Notes: a model not told the origin generated them from the letters alone. A stretch of 21,596 nt of DNA from Jiangellaceae bacterium (GCA_030146385.1 JASLBX010000017.1:1-21596); one strand, 5' to 3'; shown: positions 12,518 to 20,915, numbered from the stretch's first letter. Translations and numbers: made by a program.

Positions 12518-12943
12518 ATGGCCGCTACTCGAACCGCATCCACGCACTGGGAAGGCAACCTTTTCCAAGGTGCCGGCCAGGTCACGTTCGACTCATCCAG
12601 GCTCGGAACTCACGACGTCACGTGGGCCGCGCGGACGGAAGATCCAGGGGGCCGGACGTCGCCAGAGGAGCTGATCTCGGCCGCGCTCTCGTCGTGCTAC
12701 TGCATGGCCTTCTCAAACGCGCTGGACAAGGCCGGTGCGCCGCCGACCTCCCTTGACGTTCAGGCAGCGACGACGTTCCAGCCTGGCGAGGGTGTCACCG
12801 GCATCCACCTCACCGTGCGCGGCACCGTGCCGGGCATGACCAAGGAGGACTTCCTCGCAGCCGCCGAGGACGCCAAGCAGAACTGCCCGGTCAGCCAGGC
12901 GCTCCGGGCCACGCCGATCACGCTTGACGCAGCGCTCGCCTGA
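12518..12943 (+). CDS. OsmC family peroxiredoxin
   Basis: The 141-residue protein reduces organic hydroperoxides with a two-cysteine mechanism. SPEELISAALSSCYCMAF places the peroxidatic Cys at residue 60, aligned with OsmC Cys59; the resolving Cys is Cys123 in QNCPVSQAL. A third cysteine at 62 is unusual, since OsmC normally has Ser there. The N-terminal STHWEGNLFQGAGQVTF and the central EELISAA helix distinguish the OsmC branch from Ohr. ATG 12518 is chosen over the open frame from 12443 because GGAGGAGT (about 12501-12508) sits just upstream and the family match starts here. It is divergent from glbO, which links two genes tied to oxygen and peroxide chemistry, and convergent with mscS. Confidence 0.92.
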   Translation: MAATRTASTHWEGNLFQGAGQVTFDSSRLGTHDVTWAARTEDPGGRTSPEELISAALSSCYCMAFSNALDKAGAPPTSLDVQAATTFQPGEGVTGIHLTVRGTVPGMTKEDFLAAAEDAKQNCPVSQALRATPITLDAALA

Positions 12944-12954
12944 CACCACGAGCC

Positions 12955-13018
12955 GTGTCGGTGCCCTACCACCCGCACGCGCATGGTGGGGCACCCACAG
13001 GCATGCTGAACGTGATCA
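12955..13018 (-). repeat. Structured intergenic repeat, copy 2
   Basis: The stem GGTGCCCTACCA (12960-12971) pairs with TGGTGGGGCACC (12984-12995) over 12 bp including one T-G wobble, with a 12-nt loop, followed by the flank GCATGCTGAACGTGATC (13001-13017) shared with copy 1 at 488-553. Its last bases TCA are the complement of the mscS stop codon, so the element begins at the stop in the mscS reading direction. It lies between the convergent osmC and mscS genes and could end both transcripts. Confidence 0.75.
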
Positions 13019-14011
13019 ATCGGCGGTCGGTGTGGTGTCGCCCTCGCCACCGCGGATCCAGACGGTGCGCTGCGGGAAGGGGATCTCGATGCCTTCCGCG
13101 TCGAGCCGGACCTTGATCCGCTCGCGTAGCTGGCGCGCCACCTTCCACTGCTCGAGCGGCTTGGTCTTGACGACGAGCCGGACCACGACGCTGTCCGCGC
13201 CGAGGCTCTCCACGCCCCAGACCTCGGGCTCCTCGAGGATGAGTGGTCCCCATTCGAGGTCCTCGGCCAGCTCGTGAGACACCTCCTTCAGCAGTTCGCG
13301 CACCCGTGCGGGATCGGACTGGTAACTCACTCCGACGTCGATCACGGCGCGCGCCCAGTCCTGGCTGGAATTGCCGACCCGGATGACCTCGCCGTTACGG
13401 ACGTACCACACGGTGCCGTCGACGCTCCGGAGACGGGTGACGCGCAAACCGACCGCCTCTACCACACCGACCGCCTCGCCCATGTCGATCACATCGCCGA
13501 CGCCGTACTGGTCCTCCAGCATCATCATGACCCCGGACAGGAAGTCCTTGACCAGGTTCTGGGCGCCGAAGCCGAGCGCGACGCCGACGATACCTGCGGA
13601 CGCCAGCAACGGCCCGATGGAAAAGCCGAGCTCGGCCAGGATCATCACCACGGCGATACCACCGATCACAGCAGTGGTGATGCTCTTCGCGAGCGAGCCG
13701 AGCGTCCGGGCGCGGAGGGCGCGCCGCTCGGAGTAGCCCCCGGTGCTGCCGAAAACGACCCTGGCCGCATGCTTCGACCCGAGGACGCGTTCGGGCGGTC
13801 GGGAGCTTTCGGCTCGGCGCACCAACCGGTCGAAGACCCTGTGCAGGATGTACCGCGTGATCAACGCGACCAGCACCAGGATAGTGATCTTGAGCGGGAC
13901 GCCCAGTAGGATCTCGATCCACCACTCTTCGGTGAACCGGTCGGGCCAGTCCTCGGTGTTGCGCTCGATCGTCGGCTGAGGAGTCGGAGTCGGCGGGACC
14001 CCCGTGATCAC
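13016..14011 (-). CDS. Small-conductance mechanosensitive channel (MscS family)
   Basis: The 331-residue protein is an MscS-type channel that opens on membrane tension to release solutes at hypo-osmotic shock. A Pro/Thr-rich extracytoplasmic N-terminus is followed by three membrane helices: about 35-55 (VPLKITILVLVALITRYIL), 107-130 (ITTAVIGGIAVVMILAELG) and the pore helix TM3 at 133-165, containing LLASAGIVGVALGFGAQNLV and KDFLSGVMMMLEDQY, the family hallmark. The beta domain (about 170-230; IDMGEAVGVVEAVGLRVTRL) and alpha/beta C-terminus complete it. It starts at a GTG overlapping the TGA of the upstream peptidase gene (GTGA), with AAGGAG 9 nt upstream inside that gene, so the two are translationally coupled. 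Its stop codon forms part of structured repeat copy 2. Confidence 0.94.
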   Translation of the reverse strand: MITGVPPTPTPQPTIERNTEDWPDRFTEEWWIEILLGVPLKITILVLVALITRYILHRVFDRLVRRAESSRPPERVLGSKHAARVVFGSTGGYSERRALRARTLGSLAKSITTAVIGGIAVVMILAELGFSIGPLLASAGIVGVALGFGAQNLVKDFLSGVMMMLEDQYGVGDVIDMGEAVGVVEAVGLRVTRLRSVDGTVWYVRNGEVIRVGNSSQDWARAVIDVGVSYQSDPARVRELLKEVSHELAEDLEWGPLILEEPEVWGVESLGADSVVVRLVVKTKPLEQWKVARQLRERIKVRLDAEGIEIPFPQRTVWIRGGEGDTTPTAD

Positions 14012-16062
14012 GAGGTCAGCTCCTTTCGCAAGAACGCCAGTTGGTCGGCAGCCAGATCCACCGTCCGCGAGACCGCCCGGGCGCCATGCCCGACTTCGCG
14101 CTCAGCTCGGAGGAGAATGACGCCGCCTGTGGTTGCCGCCTGCAATGCCGCGCACATCTTGCGGGCATGCATCGTGTCGACCCTGGTGTCACCCTTGAAG
14201 ACCGTGAACAACACGGCCGGGTAGGCCACGCCGTCCTTGACGTGGTGGTACGGAGAGTAGGACAGCAGCCACCCCAGCTCCCTGGGGTCGTTGGCCGTCC
14301 CGTACTCGTCATTCCAAGTCGCGCCGAGCCCGAACTTCTCGTACCTGACCATGTCCAGCAACGGCGCCGAGCAGACGACCGCCCGGAACAACTCCGGACG
14401 TTGCGTCAGCGCAGCCCCGACAAGCAGCCCGCCGTTGGAGCCGCCGGAGATGCCGAGCTGGTCGCGGGTCGTCCAGCCGCGGTCGATGAGGTACTCGGCC
14501 GCGGCGATGAAATCGTCGAACACGTTCTGCTTGTTCTCGCGCATGCCGGCCCGGTGCCAGGCCTCGCCTTCCTCAGAGCCACCACGCAGGTTCGCCACGG
14601 CCCACACGCCACCGGCCTCCACCCAGGCCAGGATGCTCGCAGAGTAGGCGGGTGTGAGCGAGACCGAGAACCCGCCGTAGCCGTACAGGATGGTCGGACG
14701 CGGGCGATCCGGCTCACCGGTCGGTGAGATGATGACCATTCGTACCTCAGTGCCGTCCTTCGACTGGTAGGTGACCTGCCGCGACTGAACGGCAGGGACG
14801 TCCACCGTTCCCGGGCTTTCCGCCCAGGTCGTGACCTCTCCGGTGCGGGCGTCGTACCGCAGGATGCGGACCGGTGAAGTGTGATCGGTGTAGGCGAACC
14901 ACGTCTCGTGCCCGCCCTCGGGACGCTCGCCCAGCCCGCCCACCGTGCCGATCCCCGGAAGGTCGAGAGACCCCGTGCGGGCGCCGGTGGCAAAGTCATG
15001 GACGCTGATCGCCGAGATGGCGTGCCGCGTCCACGCAGCGACGAGTACGGGCTTGTCGAGATCATCCAGGATCGCGTAGTCCTCCAGGACCGCCTCTGGA
15101 TCCTCTGGGAGCAGGTCGCGCCACTCGGCGGGATCGGCCGGGTCGGCGACGGCCAGCCGGCCCCTCGGGGTGTCCAGGTCGGTCCAGATGTAGAGCCGGC
15201 CGTCCCGTCCGACGTGCGGGTACGCTCGAGCATCGACCCCGACGTGGACGGCGACAAGCTCCGGAGCGGCCGGGTCGGACGCCTCGATGTCGGCCAGCCA
15301 CAGGTCGTTGCGCGGTGACGTGCCCTGCGCTGCGGTGACGATCAGCCAGCGGCCGTCCCGGCTCACCGAGACGCCGTAGTAGTTGGTCTTGTCCAGCCCG
15401 GCGCCGAAGATCTCGACATCGCTGTCCGGATCGGTTCCGATTCGATGGAGATAGACGCGCCGGTGGTACTGCTCCTCGCCAGCGGGGACGGCGTCCGGAG
15501 GGAGCCGGCGCACGTAGTAGAACGCCTTGCCGTCGGGCAACCACGCGATGGGGGAGTAGCGGATGCGGTCGATCGGCCCGTCGACGATCTCGCCGGTGGC
15601 CACGTCGAGAACGCGGAGTTCGGACTCCTCAGTGCCGCCCGCCGAGAGTTGGTAGGCGAGCAGGTCCCCGGACTTGGACGGCTGCCAGGAATCGATGGTC
15701 GTGGTGCCGGACGGGTCGATCGCCATGGGATCGATCAGCGTGCGCTCCGTCCCGTCCGGATCGATCGTGAGCACGACGGCGTGCTCCTGCTCGGCCGTAC
15801 GGCGGCTGAAGAACGCCCGCTCGCCTCGCCAGGACGGCCTCCCGATGTTGCCGGCGCCGAGCAGCTCGGTGAGCCGGGCCTGCAGCGCCCGACGGGCGTC
15901 CCACCCGGCTTGGTGCTGGGCGAACAGCTCGGCCTGCGCGTCCGACCAGGCGATGGTTGCCGGATCGGATTCGTCTTCGAGGGCCTGGTAGGGATCGGGG
16001 ACGGTGATGCCGTGCAGCACGTCGGCGTGGTCGGTACGGGGAGCGGTCGGGTATTGCGTCAC
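14008..16062 (-). CDS. Prolyl oligopeptidase (S9A family)
   Basis: The 684-residue enzyme cleaves short peptides after proline. It has the S9A plan: an N-terminal TAPRTDHADVLHGITVPDPY and QALED segment, a seven-bladed propeller (about 75-400) and a C-terminal alpha/beta hydrolase. The catalytic triad is visible: Ser542 in GISGGSNGGLL, Asp625 in FKGDTRVDTMHARKM, His659 in REVGHGAR. YGYGGFSVSLTPAYS precedes the Ser domain as usual. No signal peptide, so it is cytoplasmic. GTG 16062 is preferred: homology begins right after it, and the upstream extension of the open frame is antisense to the DUF3467 gene. TATGGT ends 8 nt before this start. It overlaps mscS by 4 nt; the functional reason for that pairing is unclear. 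Confidence 0.94.
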   Translation of the reverse strand: MTQYPTAPRTDHADVLHGITVPDPYQALEDESDPATIAWSDAQAELFAQHQAGWDARRALQARLTELLGAGNIGRPSWRGERAFFSRRTAEQEHAVVLTIDPDGTERTLIDPMAIDPSGTTTIDSWQPSKSGDLLAYQLSAGGTEESELRVLDVATGEIVDGPIDRIRYSPIAWLPDGKAFYYVRRLPPDAVPAGEEQYHRRVYLHRIGTDPDSDVEIFGAGLDKTNYYGVSVSRDGRWLIVTAAQGTSPRNDLWLADIEASDPAAPELVAVHVGVDARAYPHVGRDGRLYIWTDLDTPRGRLAVADPADPAEWRDLLPEDPEAVLEDYAILDDLDKPVLVAAWTRHAISAISVHDFATGARTGSLDLPGIGTVGGLGERPEGGHETWFAYTDHTSPVRILRYDARTGEVTTWAESPGTVDVPAVQSRQVTYQSKDGTEVRMVIISPTGEPDRPRPTILYGYGGFSVSLTPAYSASILAWVEAGGVWAVANLRGGSEEGEAWHRAGMRENKQNVFDDFIAAAEYLIDRGWTTRDQLGISGGSNGGLLVGAALTQRPELFRAVVCSAPLLDMVRYEKFGLGATWNDEYGTANDPRELGWLLSYSPYHHVKDGVAYPAVLFTVFKGDTRVDTMHARKMCAALQAATTGGVILLRAEREVGHGARAVSRTVDLAADQLAFLRKELTS

Positions 16063-16070
16063 GTCAGCCG

Positions 16071-16076
16071 ACCATA
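16071..16076 (-). promoter_or_regulatory. Candidate -10 box (TATGGT) of the prolyl oligopeptidase gene
   Basis: TATGGT ends 8 nt before GTG 16062 with no Shine-Dalgarno between; no clear -35 is present. Confidence 0.3.
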
Positions 16077-16146
16077 CCCACCGGCGAATCTCGCAGAGCA
16101 CGGGTTGCCCCCCATCGCCGGGCGCTGGCCGCAAGCCTGGCCCGAC

Positions 16147-16152
16147 TAAGGT
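16147..16152 (+). promoter_or_regulatory. Candidate -10 box (TAAGGT) of the DUF3467 gene
   Basis: TAAGGT ends 7 nt before ATG 16160. AGGTCAGGGG in the same stretch could instead be read as a ribosome site, so leaderless translation is less certain here. Confidence 0.3.
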
Positions 16153-16159
16153 CAGGGGC

Positions 16160-16474
16160 ATGAGCCAGCCTCCGCAGATGCGCGTCTCGATGCCCGACGA
16201 CAAGATCCCCGGAGTCTTCGCGGACTTCGTCAGCGTCTGGCATACCGCCGACGCGTTCACCTTCGACTTCGCGGCGCTGAGCCGTCCGCCCAGCAGGGTG
16301 GAAGGCGAGGACGGTACGCCGGTGACCCAGGCGCAGGCGCAGGTGGTGGCCCGGGTCCGCGTCCCGCCGAGCCAGGTGTTCGAGATCATGAAGGCACTCG
16401 AGCGCCAGCTGACCGCCTGGGAGGGCGAAACGGGCCGCCGCCCCCGCCAGTCCCCACCGTCCGCTGAGTCTTAG
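16160..16474 (+). CDS. DUF3467 domain-containing protein
   Basis: The 104-residue protein contains the DUF3467 core: MPDDKIPGVFADFVSVWHTA, then FTFDFAAL and VVARVRVPPSQVFEIMKALE, leading into a helical end with a disordered Arg/Pro/Ser-rich tail. DUF3467 proteins are small cytoplasmic proteins of unknown role, widespread in actinobacteria. ATG 16160 is chosen because the family match begins shortly after it. The gene is divergent from the peptidase gene (97 nt between starts) and convergent with the yidC paralogue: its TAG ends at 16474 and the opposite stop begins at 16475, leaving no room for a terminator between the two genes. Confidence 0.9.
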   Translation: MSQPPQMRVSMPDDKIPGVFADFVSVWHTADAFTFDFAALSRPPSRVEGEDGTPVTQAQAQVVARVRVPPSQVFEIMKALERQLTAWEGETGRRPRQSPPSAES

Positions 16475-17167
16475 TCAGGAAAGTAGGCGGCGCAGCACCG
16501 TTCGTTCGGTGACGGTCCAGGCTGTGGTCGTCAGCAGGTAGAGCCCGGCGGCGAGCGGGACGATCGCTGCGATCAGCACCGTCCCGAACGGCAGCAGGCG
16601 GATCAGACTGGCAGCGGGCGTGTCCGCCGGTGGTGACGGCATCAGCCGCCGAGTAGTAACCGCGGCGACCCCCATCAGCAGGACGAAGAGCGCGGCGAAA
16701 ACGAGCAGATCGGTCCCGGCCACGTCGAGGAGCCTGGCACCGAGCGGCACTCCGGCGAGCGTGCTCGTCAGCAGAACATTCGCCTGCCCGCTGACCTCAG
16801 TGGTCAAAAACAGCCCGTACAGCACCATGAACACCGGTGCCTGGGCCAGCGCAGGCAGGCAACCAGCCAGCGGTGACGTGCCTTCCCGCTGATACAGCGC
16901 GGTGAGCTCCAGCCGGAGCCGTTCCGGGTTGTTGCGGTACTTCTTGTGTAGTTCTCGCAGCTTAGGCCCCAGTGCAGCCCGCGCCAGTTCGCCGCGTTGC
17001 TGGGCCACGCCGAGCGGTACGAGGACGGCTCGGATGGCCATGGTAAGGACGACGATCGCGGCGGCGGCGCTGGCCGGTCCGAGCAGCGGGGCGAAGAACG
17101 TGGCAAGAGCAGTGACAGCTGTGTAGAGCACGCCGATGGCAGCAGCCAACGGAGGAAACGAGTACAT
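16475..17167 (-). CDS. YidC/Oxa1-family membrane protein insertase paralogue
   Basis: The 230-residue integral membrane protein has the core of YidC: a first conserved helix with the functional Arg in its middle (LTMAIRAVLVPLGV, Arg46), the cytoplasmic helical hairpin (about 58-95, Gln/Arg/Lys-rich), and the signature GTSPLAGCLPALAQAPVFMV followed by LYGLFL (about 96-121). Further hydrophobic segments lie at about 150-172 and 185-215. It lacks the large N-terminal periplasmic domain and any basic C-terminal tail, so it is a short second insertase rather than the housekeeping YidC next to rpmH. It would insert small membrane proteins, or a specialised client. It lies 69 nt after the DUF6412 gene on the same strand, and that small membrane protein is an obvious candidate partner. 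Confidence 0.9.
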   Translation of the reverse strand: MYSFPPLAAAIGVLYTAVTALATFFAPLLGPASAAAAIVVLTMAIRAVLVPLGVAQQRGELARAALGPKLRELHKKYRNNPERLRLELTALYQREGTSPLAGCLPALAQAPVFMVLYGLFLTTEVSGQANVLLTSTLAGVPLGARLLDVAGTDLLVFAALFVLLMGVAAVTTRRLMPSPPADTPAASLIRLLPFGTVLIAAIVPLAAGLYLLTTTAWTVTERTVLRRLLS

Positions 17168-17236
17168 GGAGGTAGACCCCTCGTCGACGGGAATGGATGA
17201 GGACGACGAGTTGGGGCCGCAGCTAGCGAGCGAATG

Positions 17237-17512
17237 CTAGGCGACCCCGGCCCGGACGGATGGGGCTCGAGGGCGGGGACGCCCTGCCGCGGCCGGGTCG
17301 CAGAGCGTGAGAAAGACCGTGCGCTCGCCGCGCTGCCGCACGGCGGACGCGGCCAGCGGACCCGCGCCCGGAACGGCGAGCACGGCGACCACCATGGCCA
17401 GCAGCAGAGCTGCCGCAGCCGTCGTGGCCAGGCTGGCCAGACCCGCCAGACTGCCGGTGAGCTCGACGGCTGCGCTGAACTGACCGACGAGCAGCAGGAT
17501 CACTGCCAGCAC
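17237..17512 (-). CDS. DUF6412-like small membrane protein
   Basis: The 91-residue protein starts at GTG 17512 (an in-frame TGA 48 nt upstream, with no other common start codon between, limits the choice). It has two hydrophobic segments, about 2-20 (AVILLLVGQFSAAVEL) and 26-50 (LATTAAAALLLAMVVAVLAV), then a cytoplasmic Arg-rich tail with RTVFLTLCDPAAAGRPRPRA, which resembles the conserved C-terminal motif (CDPDAAGRPRPRAPG) I associate with DUF6412, a family often encoded next to YidC-like genes. Function is unknown. It lies between the debranching-type enzyme (45 nt) and the yidC paralogue (69 nt) on the same strand, so probably belongs to that operon. Confidence 0.75.
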   Translation of the reverse strand: MLAVILLLVGQFSAAVELTGSLAGLASLATTAAAALLLAMVVAVLAVPGAGPLAASAVRQRGERTVFLTLCDPAAAGRPRPRAPSVRAGVA

Positions 17513-17557
17513 AGCAGTCAGCCTACCCGGACGGGTGATTGCCGATCTCGGGCTAAC

Positions 17558-19699
17558 TCACGTGACTGACTCGTCGGTGATCAGACGCCAGCTGTCAGGA
17601 AGACCCCGGACGGTGACTTGGTTGCCCTTGGCCATGACATTCACGGTGACCTCACCCAGTCGAAGGTCGTTGAGTGCGAGCGTGCCCCAGCGTTCCGGTA
17701 TCCGCGAGGCAACCTTCAGCGTATGGGCGGGAACGTGCGGTTCGAGCCCGAGGAAGGCCCGCACGAGCAGCAGTGGCGCCGCGCTCGCCCACGCCTGAGG
17801 CGAACACGACGTCGGATACGGGATAGGCGTTCCGAACTCGGATCGCGAAAAGCCACAGAAGAGCTCGGGCAGTCGTCCGTCAAACACTGCCGCCGCATCG
17901 AGCAACCCGGTGGCGAGCCGCTCGGCGAGTTCCACCGCGCCCGGTAGGTGCCGGTAGCGGAGCAGGCCCGCGACAGCGATCGATGTGTCGTGCGGCCAGA
18001 CCGATCCATTGTGGTAGCTCATCGGGTTGTAAGCGCCCATTGACGCCGCGAGGGTACGCAGGCCGTAGCAGGTGTCCATGTCCTCACTGGCCAGCCGTTC
18101 GATCAACACTGCAGCATGTTCGTCGAGGGCGATGCCTGACCACAGGCAGCGGGCGGAATTGCTGGTCAGCGCGTCGACGGGGTTTTTGGCACTATCCAGC
18201 GCCACTGCGTACCACCCCTTGTCGGGCAGCCAGTACGCCTCGGCGAACCTGCTGCGCAGATCTCTGGCCCGGGATCGGAGCCGTTTCGCTTCCGCCGGGT
18301 CGCCGTACGCCTCGGCAAGCTCGGCGCGAGCGAGCCATGCTGCGTAGACGTAGCCCTGCACCTCGCACAAGGCGATCGGCGGGATCGCCAGTCGACCCGA
18401 CGCGTCGTTGATGCCGTCGACGCTGTCCTTCCACCCCTGATTGGCTAAGCCCCGGTCGGTCGCCCGCTCGTACTCGACGAAGCCGTCGCCGTCACGGTCA
18501 CCGAAGTTGTCGATCCAAGCGAGTGCAGCGTCCGCGGCAGGAATCAGCTGCCGCACGGTTTGCTCGTCGGCACCCCAACGTCTGGACTCACCCAACAGCG
18601 CCACGAACATCGGGGTGGCGTCGACCGTGCCGTAGTAGTGGCTGCCGCCGAGCACCTCCGTGCTGGCTGGGCCCCTACGTAGTTCGTGCAGGATCCGCCC
18701 CGGTTCTTCCTCCGTGATGGGGTCAACCTTCGTGCCCTGCACCTCCGCGAGCCTCTCGAGAGTGCCGAGTGCGAGTTCGACGTCGAGCGGCAGCGCCATC
18801 CAGGCGGTGACTAGACTGTCCCGGCCGAACAGCGTCATAAACCATGGGGCGCCGGCCGCGGTGTAGGGCCGTCGCCCGGGTTCTTCGTCATGGATCTGGA
18901 GGATCCCCAGGTCGGTCTTCGACCGCTGCAACACCCGGGTCACGAGTGAATCGTCGGACACCACTGTGGTGCTACCACTTCGCCACGCCTCGATTTTTCG
19001 CGCGGGTGCGCTGGTCTCCAGTCCCTCACCGCCGTGGAACCACTCCCGCATACGCTGGTCCGTCAGTGTCGGCTGCGCCACGATCTCCGCCCTCCAGCTG
19101 TCGCGGGGAGGGATGACGACCCGCCAGCTCATTGAGCCGGGCATGACGATGGGCTGGCCTGAGGCCGTGATCGACAGAGCGCGGTTGCTGTCGGAGGCGT
19201 CTCGCAGCAACAGCTCGTTGCCCGCCACCGTTGCGGTAGCGCTGCCAGCCGGCGACCTGCCTCCTTTGACGGCGAACAAGTCCGCGAAGTCGGCGTCGGC
19301 GTTGATCACTAACGTGATGGCGGTGGCCTCGCGGCCCACATTATCGATCGTGATGGTCTCCCGCAGCCCGTCGGCGACTAAGCGCTCCCGAACGACCAGC
19401 AGCGTGCTGTCGGCCGCCCCAGGCCGGGGAGCCTGGCGGAGGACGAAGCGGGCCGCGAACGCCTCAGGCGTCAGGACCGTCATCGACAACGGCGTCTGGC
19501 CGTCGAGCCGCAGCTCCCAGGTCGAGATGAACCGGGTGTCGCGCAGGAAGAAGCCATGCGTAGTTCCTGGATGGATGTCGCCGGTGCGCTCGGACAGGCA
19601 GAACGTGCTGCCCTCGATAAGCGTGACGGTGTCCGTGGCGCTCACGACAGGCACCGGCTCGGTCCCGTTGAGCATGTTGGCGCGGCCGTCGGACGTCAT
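17558..19699 (-). CDS. Amylo-alpha-1,6-glucosidase / glycogen-debranching-type enzyme
   Basis: The 713-residue protein has two parts. Residues about 15-215 form the N-terminal beta-sandwich of bacterial debranching-type proteins (TLIEGSTFCLSERTGDIHPG, then THGFFLRDTRFIS, a typical opening). Residues about 265-690 form the (alpha/alpha)6 barrel: GAPWFMTLFGRDSLVTAW near 288-305, then VDATPMFVALLGE, GDRDGDGFVEYER, NQGWKDS, and YHNGSVWPHDTSIAVAGL, all typical of amylo-alpha-1,6-glucosidase family members. There is no signal peptide. Likely activity is hydrolysis of alpha-glucan branches or short alpha-glucosides in the cytoplasm; many such proteins are annotated by homology only. It starts by ATGA overlap with the upstream GT4 gene, so the two are coupled and probably act on the same glycan. 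Confidence 0.9.
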   Translation of the reverse strand: MTSDGRANMLNGTEPVPVVSATDTVTLIEGSTFCLSERTGDIHPGTTHGFFLRDTRFISTWELRLDGQTPLSMTVLTPEAFAARFVLRQAPRPGAADSTLLVVRERLVADGLRETITIDNVGREATAITLVINADADFADLFAVKGGRSPAGSATATVAGNELLLRDASDSNRALSITASGQPIVMPGSMSWRVVIPPRDSWRAEIVAQPTLTDQRMREWFHGGEGLETSAPARKIEAWRSGSTTVVSDDSLVTRVLQRSKTDLGILQIHDEEPGRRPYTAAGAPWFMTLFGRDSLVTAWMALPLDVELALGTLERLAEVQGTKVDPITEEEPGRILHELRRGPASTEVLGGSHYYGTVDATPMFVALLGESRRWGADEQTVRQLIPAADAALAWIDNFGDRDGDGFVEYERATDRGLANQGWKDSVDGINDASGRLAIPPIALCEVQGYVYAAWLARAELAEAYGDPAEAKRLRSRARDLRSRFAEAYWLPDKGWYAVALDSAKNPVDALTSNSARCLWSGIALDEHAAVLIERLASEDMDTCYGLRTLAASMGAYNPMSYHNGSVWPHDTSIAVAGLLRYRHLPGAVELAERLATGLLDAAAVFDGRLPELFCGFSRSEFGTPIPYPTSCSPQAWASAAPLLLVRAFLGLEPHVPAHTLKVASRIPERWGTLALNDLRLGEVTVNVMAKGNQVTVRGLPDSWRLITDESVT

Positions 19700-20898
19700 G
19701 CCACGCCCCGTGGCACTTGGAGCGCAGCACCGTCGTGGAGGCGCCTTGTGCGCATATCACTGGCCTGATGCTCGAGTACTGACCGGTAGACCGCCTCGTA
19801 GCCGGCGGCTAGTTGATCCACGTTGAAATGCTTGGCGACATGAGCCCGACAAGCCGCCGGGTCGATAGAGGAGGCCTCGCGCACCGCGCCGGCAAGCTGG
19901 GCGGGCTCGTCGCAGATGAGACCAGTCACCTTGTCCACCACAACCTCAGGCACAGCCCCGGCACGCAACGCCACGACCGGCGTGCCACATGCCATGGCCT
20001 CGATCATCACCATACCGAACGGTTCCTCCCAACGAACCGGGAACAGCAGGCATCTGGCCGAGGCAAGTAGCGCCCGTTTGGCCGACGCGTCGGCTACACC
20101 GAAGACGTGGTCGCGAGCGGTCAACCGCGGGCGGACCTCCCGTTCGAAGTACTCCTTCTCTGCCGGCTCGCCACACTTGCCCGCCAGGACAAGCGGTAAG
20201 TTCGCTGCGTGCGCGGCGTCCAGGGCCAGGTGAGGTGCCTTGTGCGGGTGAAACCTACCGAGGAAGAGCGCGTATTCGTGCTTCTCCGGCTGGAAAGGCC
20301 AGTCGTCGACGCGCAGCGCGTTGTGCACCGTGCCGGCCCAGTTCAGCTCGGGTGCGAGCATCCGCTGCCGCTCGCTGATCGCCACCAGATGGACGTCCGA
20401 TTGCAGCGCGCGGTAGTAGCGCTCCAGGTCAGCGTCGACCGGCCCGTGGACGGTGACGACGGTCGGAATATCACGGCTGCGGTAGCCCATAGCGTTGAGC
20501 GGACCGGCAAACGTATGGTCATGGACCACGTCTACAGCATCGGTGGCGAGCAGGCGCTCGACCGCTCGCCGGATCAGGAGAGCGTGGACGACTTCCGGGT
20601 AAGGGTCTCCGAGACGCTCCGGGATTATGCGCTCCCACAGCGGCACGAACTCAGCGGACGTCCGTGGCTCACCAGCGCCTAGGAGGGTGACCCGGTGACC
20701 ACGGGCGACAAGGGCGTCGGCGAGCTCAGCGACGACGGCCTCGACGCCGCCGTACGCCTTCGGTGGCACTTCGTAGTAGGGCGGCGCGGCCAGTACGATG
20801 TGGAGTGGATGCGGTCCAGCGTGACGGACTGGCTGGTGGAGTACGCGTGGAATCGGAACTTCCGTCGTCGTGCGCGAAGTAACGAACGTGCCACTCAT
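19696..20898 (-). CDS. Glycosyltransferase family 4
   Basis: The 400-residue enzyme has a GT-B fold: N-terminal acceptor domain (IVLAAPPYYEVPPKAYGGVE with the Gly-Gly loop, later VDVVHDHTFAGPL) and a C-terminal nucleotide-sugar domain (YALFLGRFHPHKAPHLALDA; the GT4 E-x7-E motif in EEPFGMVMIEAMACGTPVVA, about 292-311). It transfers a hexose from a nucleotide sugar with retention of configuration; the acceptor is unknown, though the coupled debranching-type gene suggests an alpha-glucan or related glycan. ATG 20898 is preferred over a GTG at 20922 because AGGAG sits 5-6 nt upstream of it. It is the first gene of a probable operon with the debranching-type enzyme, DUF6412 and the YidC paralogue, and is divergent from imuA'. 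Confidence 0.91.
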   Translation of the reverse strand: MSGTFVTSRTTTEVPIPRVLHQPVRHAGPHPLHIVLAAPPYYEVPPKAYGGVEAVVAELADALVARGHRVTLLGAGEPRTSAEFVPLWERIIPERLGDPYPEVVHALLIRRAVERLLATDAVDVVHDHTFAGPLNAMGYRSRDIPTVVTVHGPVDADLERYYRALQSDVHLVAISERQRMLAPELNWAGTVHNALRVDDWPFQPEKHEYALFLGRFHPHKAPHLALDAAHAANLPLVLAGKCGEPAEKEYFEREVRPRLTARDHVFGVADASAKRALLASARCLLFPVRWEEPFGMVMIEAMACGTPVVALRAGAVPEVVVDKVTGLICDEPAQLAGAVREASSIDPAACRAHVAKHFNVDQLAAGYEAVYRSVLEHQASDMRTRRLHDGAALQVPRGVA

Positions 20899-20915
20899 GT
20901 GCGCTCCTGGAGGTG

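Noticed and set aside
19304..19312. GTTGATCAC inside the debranching-type gene, similar to the palindrome ends
   Set aside because: It lies within conserved coding sequence (Val-Ile-Asn-Ala-Asp) and has no partner arm; coincidence.
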